From positions 911,751 through 975,750 of the forward strand of contig NZ_JAOTIF010000001.1 of assembly GCF_025628885.1 (NCBI RefSeq): a stretch of 64,000 bases of DNA. The letters run 5' to 3'. Below the pieces are notes generated by a model. It had not been told where the DNA came from. It was given only the letters and a program-made list of their open reading frames with translations, and ran no database searches. The stretch is from Paraflavisolibacter caeni (GTDB taxonomy: Bacteria > Bacteroidota > Bacteroidia > Chitinophagales > Chitinophagaceae). Made by a program: the position numbers and the translations under genes. The stretch's first letter is position 1, and every line of letters starts with the position of its first letter. Below, piece by piece: positions 8,704 through 17,041 of this stretch.

Positions 8704-9396
8704 ATGAAAAAGAATAAAAAGATCATTATCACGATTGACGGTTGGTCGTCTTGTGGAAAAAGCACAGTGGCAAAAGAGTTAGCTAATGCCTTGGGATATG
8801 TCTATGTAGATAGTGGTGCTATGTATCGTGCTATTACCCTTTATTTTTTACGCAATCATATTGATTGGACGCACAAAAAAGCTGTTAAAGAAGCTTTAGA
8901 AAACATTAGCCTGGAATTTATATACAATCCTCAGAGTGAAAAGTCAGAAATGTATCTGAACAGTGAGAATGTTGAGTATGTGATCCGTGATTTAGTGATT
9001 GCAGAAAAGGTTAGTGAAATCGCTGCCATTAAGGAAGTACGTGAATTTGCAGTGGCGCAGCAGCAAAAAATGGGAGAGAAGAGGGGGATTGTTATGGATG
9101 GCAGGGACATAGGAACCATCGTTTTCCCCGATGCTGAGCTCAAGATTTTTATGACTGCAGATAATGCAGTAAGGGTAGAAAGGAGGTTCCAGGAGCTTTA
9201 TGAGAAAAATCCCAACATAACATTGGAAGAAGTAAAAAATAACCTGGAGCTACGTGATTATATTGATTCCAATCGTGAGATTAGTCCATTGAGAAAGGCT
9301 GACAATGCAATCATTCTGGATAATACCCAACTCACTCCAAAAGAACAGTTTCAGAAAGCATTAAAAATGGCCCATGAAGCTATTGAGCATGCATAA
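8704..9396 (+). CDS. cmk: (d)CMP kinase
   Basis: Cytidylate kinase phosphorylates CMP and dCMP to the diphosphates in pyrimidine salvage and supply. The 230-residue length is standard. Walker A is GWSSCGKST at residues 13-21, followed by VDSGAMYRAITLYF (nucleotide monophosphate site), MDGRDIGTIVFPDA and RVERRFQE (lid region). The ATG at 8704 is preferred to the overlapping TTG at 8701. It is preceded by the repeat-rich locus 1 and followed by an inverted-repeat element that should end transcription. Confidence 0.95.
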   Translation: MKKNKKIIITIDGWSSCGKSTVAKELANALGYVYVDSGAMYRAITLYFLRNHIDWTHKKAVKEALENISLEFIYNPQSEKSEMYLNSENVEYVIRDLVIAEKVSEIAAIKEVREFAVAQQQKMGEKRGIVMDGRDIGTIVFPDAELKIFMTADNAVRVERRFQELYEKNPNITLEEVKNNLELRDYIDSNREISPLRKADNAIILDNTQLTPKEQFQKALKMAHEAIEHA

Positions 9397-9397
9397 T

Positions 9398-9516
9398 AAA
9401 AAGAGGGTGTCTCAAAAGTAAGAGACACCCTCTTTTTATTCGGGTAGGGGGTGGAATCAATTTTCATTTATGCGATTCTCAGCGCCTTCATTTTACTTTT
9501 GAGACACCCTCTTTTT
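9398..9516. repeat. 119-bp inverted-repeat element, MITE-like or double terminator
   Basis: The 24-base sequence at 9398-9421 (AAAAAGAGGGTGTCTC then AAAAGTAA) recurs perfectly as its reverse complement at 9493-9516. In addition, GAGGGTGTCTC at 9403-9413 pairs locally with GAGACACCCTC at 9422-9432, giving an 11-bp stem with an A-rich lead and a T run, a good terminator for cmk. The right copy lies just past the 3' end of the convergent FKBP gene. About 60 bases of unrelated sequence separate the halves. It could be a miniature transposable element or a duplicated, inverted terminator. Confidence 0.8.
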
Positions 9517-9531
9517 TATTTATAAAGTAAA

Positions 9532-10275
9532 TTAAGACGATTTGTCATTAATCTTAAGGAGTTCTACTTCAAATATTAAAACTGAGCCCGGAGGGATTGC
9601 TCCTGCTCCCTGTGTGCCGTATCCTAACTGGTAAGGAATGTACAGCTTGTATTTTGAACCAAGTGGCATTAATTGTAAGGCTTCTGTCCAGCCACGGATA
9701 ACGCCGTTTACAGGCAACGATATAGGTTCGCCTCTTTTATATGAGTTGTCAAATTCTTCACCATTCAGGAGTGTGCCCGCATAATGAACCGTAACTGTAT
9801 CGGTAGCTAATGGTTTAGCGCCGGTACCTTCTTTGATCACTTCATATTGAAGGCCTGATTCTGTTGTTTTCACACCTGGCTTGGTTTTGTTCTGAGCCAA
9901 GAATTTTTCTCCGGCTTCAATGTTTCCTTTCGCTTTAGCTTCCTGAGCCTGGTTTACATATTTCATCATGATCATGTTGGCCTCCTCATTGGAAAGCAAT
10001 ACTTTTTTCTTGCCGATTACATCATCAATCGCTTTGTTCACCAGGGCAACGTTGATATTAGAAAAGCCCTGCTGAACATAAAAATTAGCAAAGCTGATAC
10101 CCATGGCATAGCTGGCAGAATCGTTCAGGTTCTTTAATGTCGTTGATGTTGCTGGTTTTGATGCTACAGAGGTCTTTGTTGTGCCCGCAGGAGTTTTTGG
10201 AGCGACTGCCTTTTTTACCTGGGCAGAAGCAGAAATTGCACAAAATAAGCAAGCTGCAATTACGGTTTTCTTCAT
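9532..10275 (-). CDS. FKBP-type peptidyl-prolyl isomerase, exported
   Basis: This 247-residue protein has a signal peptide (MKKTVIAACLFCAISASAQ, cleavage after about 19), a Ala/Thr/Lys-rich linker, an FKBP N-terminal dimerisation domain at about 50-125 (SYAMGISFANFY), and a catalytic FKBP domain at about 145-243. The catalytic domain shows VHYAGTLLNGEEFDNSY, GVIRGWTEALQLM and IPYQLGYGTQGAGAIPPGSVL, so the active-site aromatic and acidic residues are intact. The layout is that of periplasmic FkpA/Mip-like foldases, which speed proline isomerisation in envelope proteins. It converges with cmk. Confidence 0.93.
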   Translation of the reverse strand: MKKTVIAACLFCAISASAQVKKAVAPKTPAGTTKTSVASKPATSTTLKNLNDSASYAMGISFANFYVQQGFSNINVALVNKAIDDVIGKKKVLLSNEEANMIMMKYVNQAQEAKAKGNIEAGEKFLAQNKTKPGVKTTESGLQYEVIKEGTGAKPLATDTVTVHYAGTLLNGEEFDNSYKRGEPISLPVNGVIRGWTEALQLMPLGSKYKLYIPYQLGYGTQGAGAIPPGSVLIFEVELLKINDKSS

Positions 10276-10499
10276 GTTTAATCTTTTGTTTTAAATAATT
10301 CTATAAAATGCTTTTGTTTTGATGTTTTAAACAGTGTTCATGGGTAGCTGTTTTACACGGCTGCAGCATTTTATTTGGCAACTGAATCTGCAAAAATAAA
10401 GGTGTAGTATAAATAGAGCCCATAAAAGCTGTTAAGATTCTGAAACAAATGGGTGCGATGAGCGCTTTTTCAAGGAAAAATTTAAAAAGAACGACAAAT

Positions 10500-10934
10500 A
10501 TGGAAGATTATAAGAGGTTGGTACAAATCAGGTGGTCAGATCTGGATCCAAACTTTCATTTAAGGCACTCAGTTTATTACGATTGGGGGGCTTTTTGCAG
10601 GATTGAGTTCTTAAATCAGTTTGGTCTTACTGCAGAGGCAATGTACCAGCTTCAGATTGGGCCGATTCTATTCAGGGAAGAATGTGTATTTAGAAAGGAA
10701 ATCATTCTGGGCGACGAGATTCATATTTCTTTACAGCTTAGCAAAGCCCGGCCTGATTTCTCCCGTTGGAGTATACAACATGAGATCATAAAAAATAAGT
10801 CAACTGTTGCTGCCCGGCTTTCTGTTGATGGCGCCTGGATGCATACACAGCAAAGAAAGCTGATTACTCCTCCTGAGCATGTACACAAAGTGTTTAGCGA
10901 AATGCCCCAGGCAAAAGATTTTGCATGGTTATAA
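10500..10934 (+). CDS. Hotdog-fold acyl-CoA thioesterase-like protein
   Basis: From the ATG at 10500 this is a 144-residue protein of the 4-hydroxybenzoyl-CoA thioesterase (4HBT/YbgC-like) hotdog family, which hydrolyses acyl-CoA thioesters. The N-terminal IRWSDLDPNFHLRHSVYYDW matches the family signature with the catalytic Asp (D-x-N/F-x-H). A typical beta-sheet segment VFRKEIILGDEIHISLQL follows. A start 17 codons upstream is possible but adds a poorly conserved basic tail. It is divergent from the FKBP gene and ends 10 bases from the convergent nuclease gene. Substrate unknown. Confidence 0.82.
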   Translation: MEDYKRLVQIRWSDLDPNFHLRHSVYYDWGAFCRIEFLNQFGLTAEAMYQLQIGPILFREECVFRKEIILGDEIHISLQLSKARPDFSRWSIQHEIIKNKSTVAARLSVDGAWMHTQQRKLITPPEHVHKVFSEMPQAKDFAWL

Positions 10935-10944
10935 TGGATGCCTT

Positions 10945-12321
10945 TTATCCATTGTAAGAAACAAATGTTATTTTATGAGCATTTTGTTCTGCATAACGAT
11001 GAAGAATCTGCCTGATGGAGGCATTATCTTTTAAAGGCTGTAACTGTTCCTTTAATAGTTCAATGCTATGATCTTTCATGGTGTGGTCAATGTAACCCAT
11101 GCCAAACAATGTACCCTGTTCTACAACGACACAGGATAATTGATTTTCCTGGAGGCCTTTATCAAATACGATGTAAGAAGGTCTTTCTTTCAAAGAGGCC
11201 AGTGCTTCACCTACCCGTATATTGTAAGTGGAGGCTGGCTCCTGATGTTCACAGGCACCGTGACAATAGTTCTCTACAATGCCAATGCATTTTTCATTGT
11301 CGGTTTGTACATAACACAAACGTGGACATAATTCGAACTTGGTGATGAGTTTTTTCAGGAAGTTGTGTACATCCACTTTATAATGGAAACTACAAATAGG
11401 TTGGCTGTGCCTCCTTTTTTTGTCAATCACAAGTCGCTGATAACCATTCTGATCTTCGTAAACGTAGATGCCATAGATTTCATCCTGGACTTTTTGTGCC
11501 TGGTTAAAGAGGGGCCAAAGCCTTTTTATTTCAGCGGCCTCCAGTATGGAGGCCATTAATTCAGTTGCACATTCCTTATAACTAATAGAATAGACATTGC
11601 GTAAAAAGTTTTGTCTTTGCCGGCTGTCAGAGTTGTTGCTGAAATGACTGTTGACTCTTTTTTTGATGTTTTTTGCTTTGCCTACATAGACCACCTTCCC
11701 TTTTTGATCATGAAAATAATATACGCCGGGCGTTGAAGGTAATTGGGTAAAATGTTGTTTGGGAACATTAGGAGGCAGAATCTGTTCTTTTGAATTCCTT
11801 AAAAGGCTAGCTCCAATTGCATTGGCCTTATCGTTTGCCAGGAGTTTTTGAAATAAGACCGTTGTGGCGCCGGCATCCCCACCGGCGCGGTGCCGGTTAT
11901 TGATCTCTATTTCCAGCGACTGGCAAAGGTTTCCCAAACTATAGGATGGCAAGCCAGGAAAGATTTGCCTGGAAAGCCTTACTGTACAAAGCTTTTTCTC
12001 ATGGAAGCCATAACCATAGTGCTCCAGGTGACTTTTTACGAAAGAGTAATCAAAGTTTACATTATGGGCCACAAAGATGTTCCCCTGGAGCAACGTGAAA
12101 ACCTGTTGCGCCACTTCTTCAAATTGGGGGGCATCCTGCACCATTTCGTTGGAAATACCTGTGAACGCCTGTATGTATTTAGGAATAGTTTGATTAGGAT
12201 TGATGAGTGTTTCAAACTCTTCTGTAACCTTTTCACCATCAAAAATGCGAATTGCAATTTCTATGATCCCATTTGCTGCAGCGTAACCACCAGTTGTTTC
12301 AATATCTACAATAGCATACAT
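10945..12321 (-). CDS. DnaQ-like 3'-5' exonuclease fused to a GIY-YIG nuclease domain
   Basis: This 458-residue protein joins two nucleases. Residues 1-165 form a DEDDh exonuclease like the polymerase III epsilon subunit: Asp6 and Glu8 (VDIETTGG), Asp91 (HNVNFDY), His144 and Asp149 (HRAGGDAG) are all present. Residues about 197-275 form a UvrC-type GIY-YIG endonuclease: GVYYF at 199-203, VYVGKAKNIKKRV at 211-223. The remaining ~180 residues resemble the C-terminal part of Cho/UvrC-like proteins in this fusion family. It is a known family (exonuclease plus UvrC N-domain, Cho-like) thought to act in DNA repair. The target lesion is not defined. Only 59 bases separate its ATG from the preferred start of the divergent methyltransferase. 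Confidence 0.9.
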   Translation of the reverse strand: MYAIVDIETTGGYAAANGIIEIAIRIFDGEKVTEEFETLINPNQTIPKYIQAFTGISNEMVQDAPQFEEVAQQVFTLLQGNIFVAHNVNFDYSFVKSHLEHYGYGFHEKKLCTVRLSRQIFPGLPSYSLGNLCQSLEIEINNRHRAGGDAGATTVLFQKLLANDKANAIGASLLRNSKEQILPPNVPKQHFTQLPSTPGVYYFHDQKGKVVYVGKAKNIKKRVNSHFSNNSDSRQRQNFLRNVYSISYKECATELMASILEAAEIKRLWPLFNQAQKVQDEIYGIYVYEDQNGYQRLVIDKKRRHSQPICSFHYKVDVHNFLKKLITKFELCPRLCYVQTDNEKCIGIVENYCHGACEHQEPASTYNIRVGEALASLKERPSYIVFDKGLQENQLSCVVVEQGTLFGMGYIDHTMKDHSIELLKEQLQPLKDNASIRQILHRYAEQNAHKITFVSYNG

Positions 12322-12380
12322 CGTCTTTGATTACTTTTGAAATTTCAGGAAAAGAGATCGAAGTTCTAAAAAAGTTAGCA

Positions 12381-13331
12381 ATGCAGCAATTGAATGAGAA
12401 ATTTTTAATGTTTTACAACAGACTTCTAAAGGTTTATAAACATTTAAGTAAGCAGGCAGCCAGGCAGGGCATTGCTTGTTACCGCGTTTATGACCATGAC
12501 TTGCCTGAATTTCCCTTGCTGGTCGAAATTTATGAGTCCAAGCTGTACGTTGCTGAATATAAGCGCAGGCATGAAATGTCGGAAGATGCCCATGAAGCGT
12601 GGCTTGAGCAATGTAAGGCTGTAATGTCTGAAGTGCTTTCTGTTAAGATAGAAGATATATATGTTCGAATGAGACAGCGCAAGGCTGGCCGGTTGGGTCA
12701 GTATCAAAAGCTGGAAGAATCGAAAAGTGAATTTGTAGTAACAGAAAATGGTTTACAATTTATTGTTAACCTGGTAGATTATTTAGATACCGGTTTATTT
12801 CTTGACCATAGAGTCACGCGACAGATGGTTCGGGAGCTGTCAAAAGATAAAAAGGTGCTTAATCTTTTTTGTTATACCGGATCTTTTTCAGTTTACGCAG
12901 CAGCAGGAGGAGCTAAAGAGGTGGTATCGGTTGATTTGTCAAAAACGTATTTGGTTTGGGCCGATCGTAATATGAGACTCAACTTTCCTGAATTTAAAAG
13001 CCATTCAATAGTACATGCTGATGTAAAACAGGAATTGGGAAGAATGCAGGATGGCGCTTTTGATATCATTGTGATGGATCCGCCAACATTCAGCAATAGC
13101 AAGAGAATGGACGATTTCCTGGATATTCAGCGCGATCACGCAGAATTGATCAATGAATGTGTTCGTTTATTAAGTCCCGATGGCGTGTTGTTCTTTAGTA
13201 CAAACTTCCGGAAATTTCAGATAGAGCACGAAAAGATAAAAGCATCAAATATCAAAGACATCACAAAAGTCACGACTCCTTTTGACTTCTCAGGTAAGCT
13301 TCATCGATATTGCTTTAAAATCAGTAAATAA
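12381..13331 (+). CDS. RlmK-like SAM-dependent rRNA methyltransferase
   Basis: This protein matches the RlmK half of E. coli RlmL/K, which makes m7G2069 in 23S rRNA. The N-terminus FYNRLLKVYKHLSKQA with CYRVYDHDLPEFPLLVEIY aligns with the PUA-like/EEHEE lead of RlmK. The Rossmann methyltransferase core follows: DHRVTRQMVRELSKDK, NLFCYTGSFSVYAAAGGA (SAM motif I), VDLSKTYLVWADRN and the catalytic MDPPTFSNSKRM. It is free-standing, without the RlmL half. The frame is open to a TTG at 12327, only 5 bases from the divergent gene's ATG. I chose the ATG at 12381 because it leaves space for promoters; another ATG lies at 12408. Confidence 0.85.
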   Translation: MQQLNEKFLMFYNRLLKVYKHLSKQAARQGIACYRVYDHDLPEFPLLVEIYESKLYVAEYKRRHEMSEDAHEAWLEQCKAVMSEVLSVKIEDIYVRMRQRKAGRLGQYQKLEESKSEFVVTENGLQFIVNLVDYLDTGLFLDHRVTRQMVRELSKDKKVLNLFCYTGSFSVYAAAGGAKEVVSVDLSKTYLVWADRNMRLNFPEFKSHSIVHADVKQELGRMQDGAFDIIVMDPPTFSNSKRMDDFLDIQRDHAELINECVRLLSPDGVLFFSTNFRKFQIEHEKIKASNIKDITKVTTPFDFSGKLHRYCFKISK

Positions 13332-13359
13332 ATAAGCCGCTGTTTATCAGCGGCTTATT
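13331..13359 (+). terminator. Terminator hairpin after the RlmK-like gene
   Basis: A 12-bp perfect stem (13331-13342 with 13348-13359; core AAGCCGCTG/CAGCGGCTT) encloses a 5-base loop right at the stop codon. It lacks a long T run, so termination may be modest. Confidence 0.7.
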
Positions 13360-13440
13360 ATATCATCAACATATATTTATAATAAAAAGGGTGTCTTATT
13401 TATGCTAATTTAACAGTTTCTTTCGATTATCAAAAATAAA

Positions 13441-14262
13441 TTAATATAAAAATCCTAAAGCGATTTTGTCATTGGCATTGAAGGGACGGTTAACACCACT
13501 TCCAATACATGCAAGCATCCAGGAATTTGCATCCGGACCTGAAGGAGTACCTGGAATTTGAACGGCACCAACGCCATTTTTTGCTTGTCCTTCGTTTCCA
13601 CCGTAACCGCAACTATAAGATCTTCTCATATAATCTGTATGACGGAGTCCGATGCAATGTCCCATTTCATGTGACATAATGGTAGCAATGTAGTTGGTAT
13701 TGGTTGGATCAACTACAGTGCTATAGTGGTATGTATTCATTTGGATTTGGTTGTATGGGGCACCGGTACTGGTTGGAAAGCCTGCTGATCCAAGTGTACT
13801 GCTATTTTCATAAAAGGCAACTACAGTAATATCTGCTCCTGTGGTCACTCTTTGAAAGGTAATCTGAAGATTTTCTGCATTGTAGCGCCTGATAGCTTCA
13901 TCTAAAGCTGCAGAAAAAGCTGCTTCATGCTGAGATGAGCTGTTGTTTAGTGCTATTTTAATAACAGGATGTTTTGAAATGCTAACCAGGTTAAATGTGC
14001 GGTATTGCTCTTCCTGGGCAATAATCATATTAGGTGAGGTAGAAGTACTGTTCAATTCGCTTTCAGTTAATATGATATCACCTTCAACTAAGTAGCCGCC
14101 GGCAATTTTTTGTACTTCCTGGGATCCAAATCCCAAATTCTGGATCTTCGTCAATGTTTCCTGTGATACGCTGTTTGTTGCTTGCTTGGCATCTTTTTTA
14201 CAGGATACGAAACTTGTCACTAAAAGACCTACAGTAATAATACTTAATGTGAGCTTCTTCAT
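13441..14262 (-). CDS. M57-type (dual-action HEIGH) zinc metallopeptidase lipoprotein
   Basis: A 273-residue exported metalloprotease. The N-terminus MKKLTLSIITVGLLVTSFVSC ends in a lipobox, with Cys21 as the likely lipidation site, so the protein should be membrane anchored. The zinc site HEMGHCIGLRHTD fits the HExxHxxGxxH metzincin-like motif of the M57 family. The segment NDKIALGFLY at the C-terminus, after two Cys in SYSCGYGG and WMLACIG, is also typical. It is divergent from a secreted S8 peptidase, so two exported proteases share one intergenic region. Substrate unknown. Confidence 0.88.
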   Translation of the reverse strand: MKKLTLSIITVGLLVTSFVSCKKDAKQATNSVSQETLTKIQNLGFGSQEVQKIAGGYLVEGDIILTESELNSTSTSPNMIIAQEEQYRTFNLVSISKHPVIKIALNNSSSQHEAAFSAALDEAIRRYNAENLQITFQRVTTGADITVVAFYENSSTLGSAGFPTSTGAPYNQIQMNTYHYSTVVDPTNTNYIATIMSHEMGHCIGLRHTDYMRRSYSCGYGGNEGQAKNGVGAVQIPGTPSGPDANSWMLACIGSGVNRPFNANDKIALGFLY

Positions 14263-14437
14263 GTGGTTTTCGAATTTTTAAGGGATGAATTATTGATAAG
14301 CTTCAAAATAGGTTATTTTAACAATTAATGCAATCATTCTTTAATTTTTTTAATAAATAAAGAGTTGTGTCGGATTTGATGAGTTTCGCTAATTTGTTAT
14401 TTAAAAGATGGTAATAAATTATAAATTTCTTTGATTA

Positions 14438-17041
14438 ATGCTGCGATCCTCTATTTTGATGATATCCTTTTTTTTCTTCCTGGTAAGCTTTGCCCAAAAA
14501 GATACCAGCAGATTCAGGTACCGGCAACTTTCTGTTGATCTGCAGCGATTAATTTCAAAAAAGGAGAAGGATAGCGTAGAAATTGTAGTGGCTATCAATA
14601 AAGACAGCAGCTTGCCAAGGACTGGGCTAAAATTCAGGTTATTGGAGCATTATCTTCCGGCAAACATTATAAAAATAAAGGTGAAGCAGGATCAACTGGA
14701 AGAAGTACTGAAACTGTTTAATCCCAAATTTGCCAGTATTTCCCACCAGCCTAAAGAAGAACTTACTACCGGTAGTCTTGATATTTCCCTGAACAAGTTG
14801 AATTATGCTCATAGTTTACTTCCCGAGGTAAATGGAGAAGGGGTAGTCATTTCAATTAAGGAACAGCAGTTTGATTCTACTGATATTGATTACCAGAATC
14901 GTTATTTCAATTCTGGCAGGGCCGCCAACAGTATGACGACGCATGCTTCTATTATGGCCACTATAGCAGCCGGGGCTGCAAATTCTTCGCCTTTTGCAAT
15001 GGGGGCAGCTCCTGCCAGTACTATTACATCTTCCAGCTTTTCTTCACTTTTACCAGATCCTGATTCTGTGTTCCAAAAGTATAATATTACCATCCAGAAT
15101 CACTCCTATGGGACAGCTGTTGAAAGTTTTTACGGGAACGAAGCTTTTGCTTATGATGTAAGTGCTACAAATAATCCGGGTTTGTTGCATGTTTTTTCCA
15201 GCGGCAACTCAGGGGATACTTCTGGCTCGAATGGTTTATACGTTGGTCTTAAAGGTTATGGAAACCTCACCGGGAATTTCAAGCATGCTAAAAACATACT
15301 GACTGTAGGTGCTGTTGATTCATTTAATGTTGTAGAGTCCCGGAGTTCTAAAGGGCCCGCCTTTGATGGCAGGGTTAAGCCTGAACTAGTGGCATTTGGA
15401 GCTGATGGCAGTTCTGGTGCAGCAGCCATGGTTTCTGGAGCGATCGCTTTGGTGCAACAGGCTTACAGGAACAGTCATAGTGGGATTACTCCGGATGCTG
15501 CACTGGTTAAAGCGGTGATCATCAATAGTGCTGATGATATTGGAAATTTACATGTTGATTATTCTTCCGGATATGGGAGCTTGAATGCCTGGAAAGCTGT
15601 TTCAACTGTTTTGGAGAACCGAATTTTATCTGATTCCGTTTCCAGTGGAGCGTCAAAAACTTTCCCTATATCTATCCCAGCGGGTGTTTTACAATTAAAG
15701 GTAACTGTAGCATGGACTGATGTTCCTGCTGCTCCTAATGCTGTTAAGGCATTAGTCAACGATGTTGATGCAAAGCTGCTATCGCCAGCAACCAATGAAA
15801 GCTGGTTGCCGTGGGTACTTAGCTCATTTCCTCATGTTGATTCTTTACAAAGGCCGGCACATAGGATGCTGGATACTTTAAATAATGTAGAACAAATTAC
15901 AATTGATCATCCACAACCAGGCATTTACTTACTACAGGTAAAAGGAACAAGGATCACAACAGACAGGCAGAAGATCTTTGCAGCCATTCAAATGGATACA
16001 GCAAATAGTTTTACGTGGACCTTTCCTTCTAATGGTAGTCAGATCATTGCTGGCGATAATAATATATTACGCTGGCAAACTGATCTGGCAGGTGCCGCAA
16101 AGCTGGAATATTCGTATGATGGCAGCAATTGGCAGACCATTTCGGATCGTGTATCCCTGGAGAAAGCGTATTATAGATGGCAGGCTCCGGATGTTATGAA
16201 AAAGGCAATCCTGCGTATGTCTGTCAATTCTTTACCAGAGGTTATATCTGATACATTTGTCATCAGCAAGCAAACAAGGGTGCAGGTAGGTTTTAATTGT
16301 GAAGATTCTTTTTTATTGTATTGGAATGCTTTGCCTGCAATCAGCAATTACCAGATTTACCGGTTGGGCGACCAATATTTGCAGCCTGTTACGGCGGCCC
16401 AGGATACCTTTATAGTGGTACAAAAATCGCAGGATCAATCATTGTTTTATGCTGTTGCTCCGGTTGTCGATGGATTACCAGGAATAAAAAGCTATACAAT
16501 CAATTATGCAGCACTAGGTGTAGGCTGTTATTTAAGAGGTTTTTATGTACTGGAAAAGACGGATGCTTTTGTTGTGCTGAAAGCTGAGTTGGGAAGTCTT
16601 TATAATGTAATTCAAATCACTCTACAAAAAAGGATTGGAAATAATTTTGTTGATGTATCATCTATAAGTAGCCCTCTCGACCTTTCTTTTTTGTTCAGGG
16701 ACAGTACATTGGTTCAAGGTATCCAGTATTATCGTTTGCAACTCAGGCTGTTGAATGGCGCTGCTGTATATAGTGAGATCGTTCCAGTCTTTCATTTTTC
16801 TTCTTTGCCTGTAGTGGTTTATCCGAATCCAGTACAACAAGGCATACCGGTTAGTTTATTAACAAGTGAGCCAGGTAGGTATCAAATCGATATTATTGAT
16901 GTTCAGGGCCGGAAAGTAAAAGAATACAAACTTCAAAACCAGGAGGAAAGGATTCCTCTTATTCTTTCAAAAGGTATTTATTTTATCCGGATTCTAAGTG
17001 ATGAGGGTAAAGTTGGGGTGCAAAAGTTAGTGGTGTATTAA
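14438..17041 (+). CDS. Secreted S8-family subtilisin-like protein with T9SS sorting domain
   Basis: An 867-residue protein with a signal peptide (about 1-19), an S8 fold at about 130-390, a beta-rich P-domain/Ig-like middle, and a C-terminal T9SS type A domain (VVYPNPVQQG to the end). His169 (THASIMATIAAG), oxyanion Asn257 (FSSGNSG) and Ser326 (GSSGAAAMVSG) align with the subtilisin His, Asn and Ser. The catalytic Asp position is occupied by Glu142 in ISIKEQQFD, and the usual HGTH and GTSMA motifs are eroded. It may therefore be weakly active, or non-catalytic and used as a scaffold. The T9SS tail predicts export and attachment at the cell surface. Start is the ATG after an AT-rich divergent promoter region. 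Confidence 0.88.
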   Translation: MLRSSILMISFFFFLVSFAQKDTSRFRYRQLSVDLQRLISKKEKDSVEIVVAINKDSSLPRTGLKFRLLEHYLPANIIKIKVKQDQLEEVLKLFNPKFASISHQPKEELTTGSLDISLNKLNYAHSLLPEVNGEGVVISIKEQQFDSTDIDYQNRYFNSGRAANSMTTHASIMATIAAGAANSSPFAMGAAPASTITSSSFSSLLPDPDSVFQKYNITIQNHSYGTAVESFYGNEAFAYDVSATNNPGLLHVFSSGNSGDTSGSNGLYVGLKGYGNLTGNFKHAKNILTVGAVDSFNVVESRSSKGPAFDGRVKPELVAFGADGSSGAAAMVSGAIALVQQAYRNSHSGITPDAALVKAVIINSADDIGNLHVDYSSGYGSLNAWKAVSTVLENRILSDSVSSGASKTFPISIPAGVLQLKVTVAWTDVPAAPNAVKALVNDVDAKLLSPATNESWLPWVLSSFPHVDSLQRPAHRMLDTLNNVEQITIDHPQPGIYLLQVKGTRITTDRQKIFAAIQMDTANSFTWTFPSNGSQIIAGDNNILRWQTDLAGAAKLEYSYDGSNWQTISDRVSLEKAYYRWQAPDVMKKAILRMSVNSLPEVISDTFVISKQTRVQVGFNCEDSFLLYWNALPAISNYQIYRLGDQYLQPVTAAQDTFIVVQKSQDQSLFYAVAPVVDGLPGIKSYTINYAALGVGCYLRGFYVLEKTDAFVVLKAELGSLYNVIQITLQKRIGNNFVDVSSISSPLDLSFLFRDSTLVQGIQYYRLQLRLLNGAAVYSEIVPVFHFSSLPVVVYPNPVQQGIPVSLLTSEPGRYQIDIIDVQGRKVKEYKLQNQEERIPLILSKGIYFIRILSDEGKVGVQKLVVY

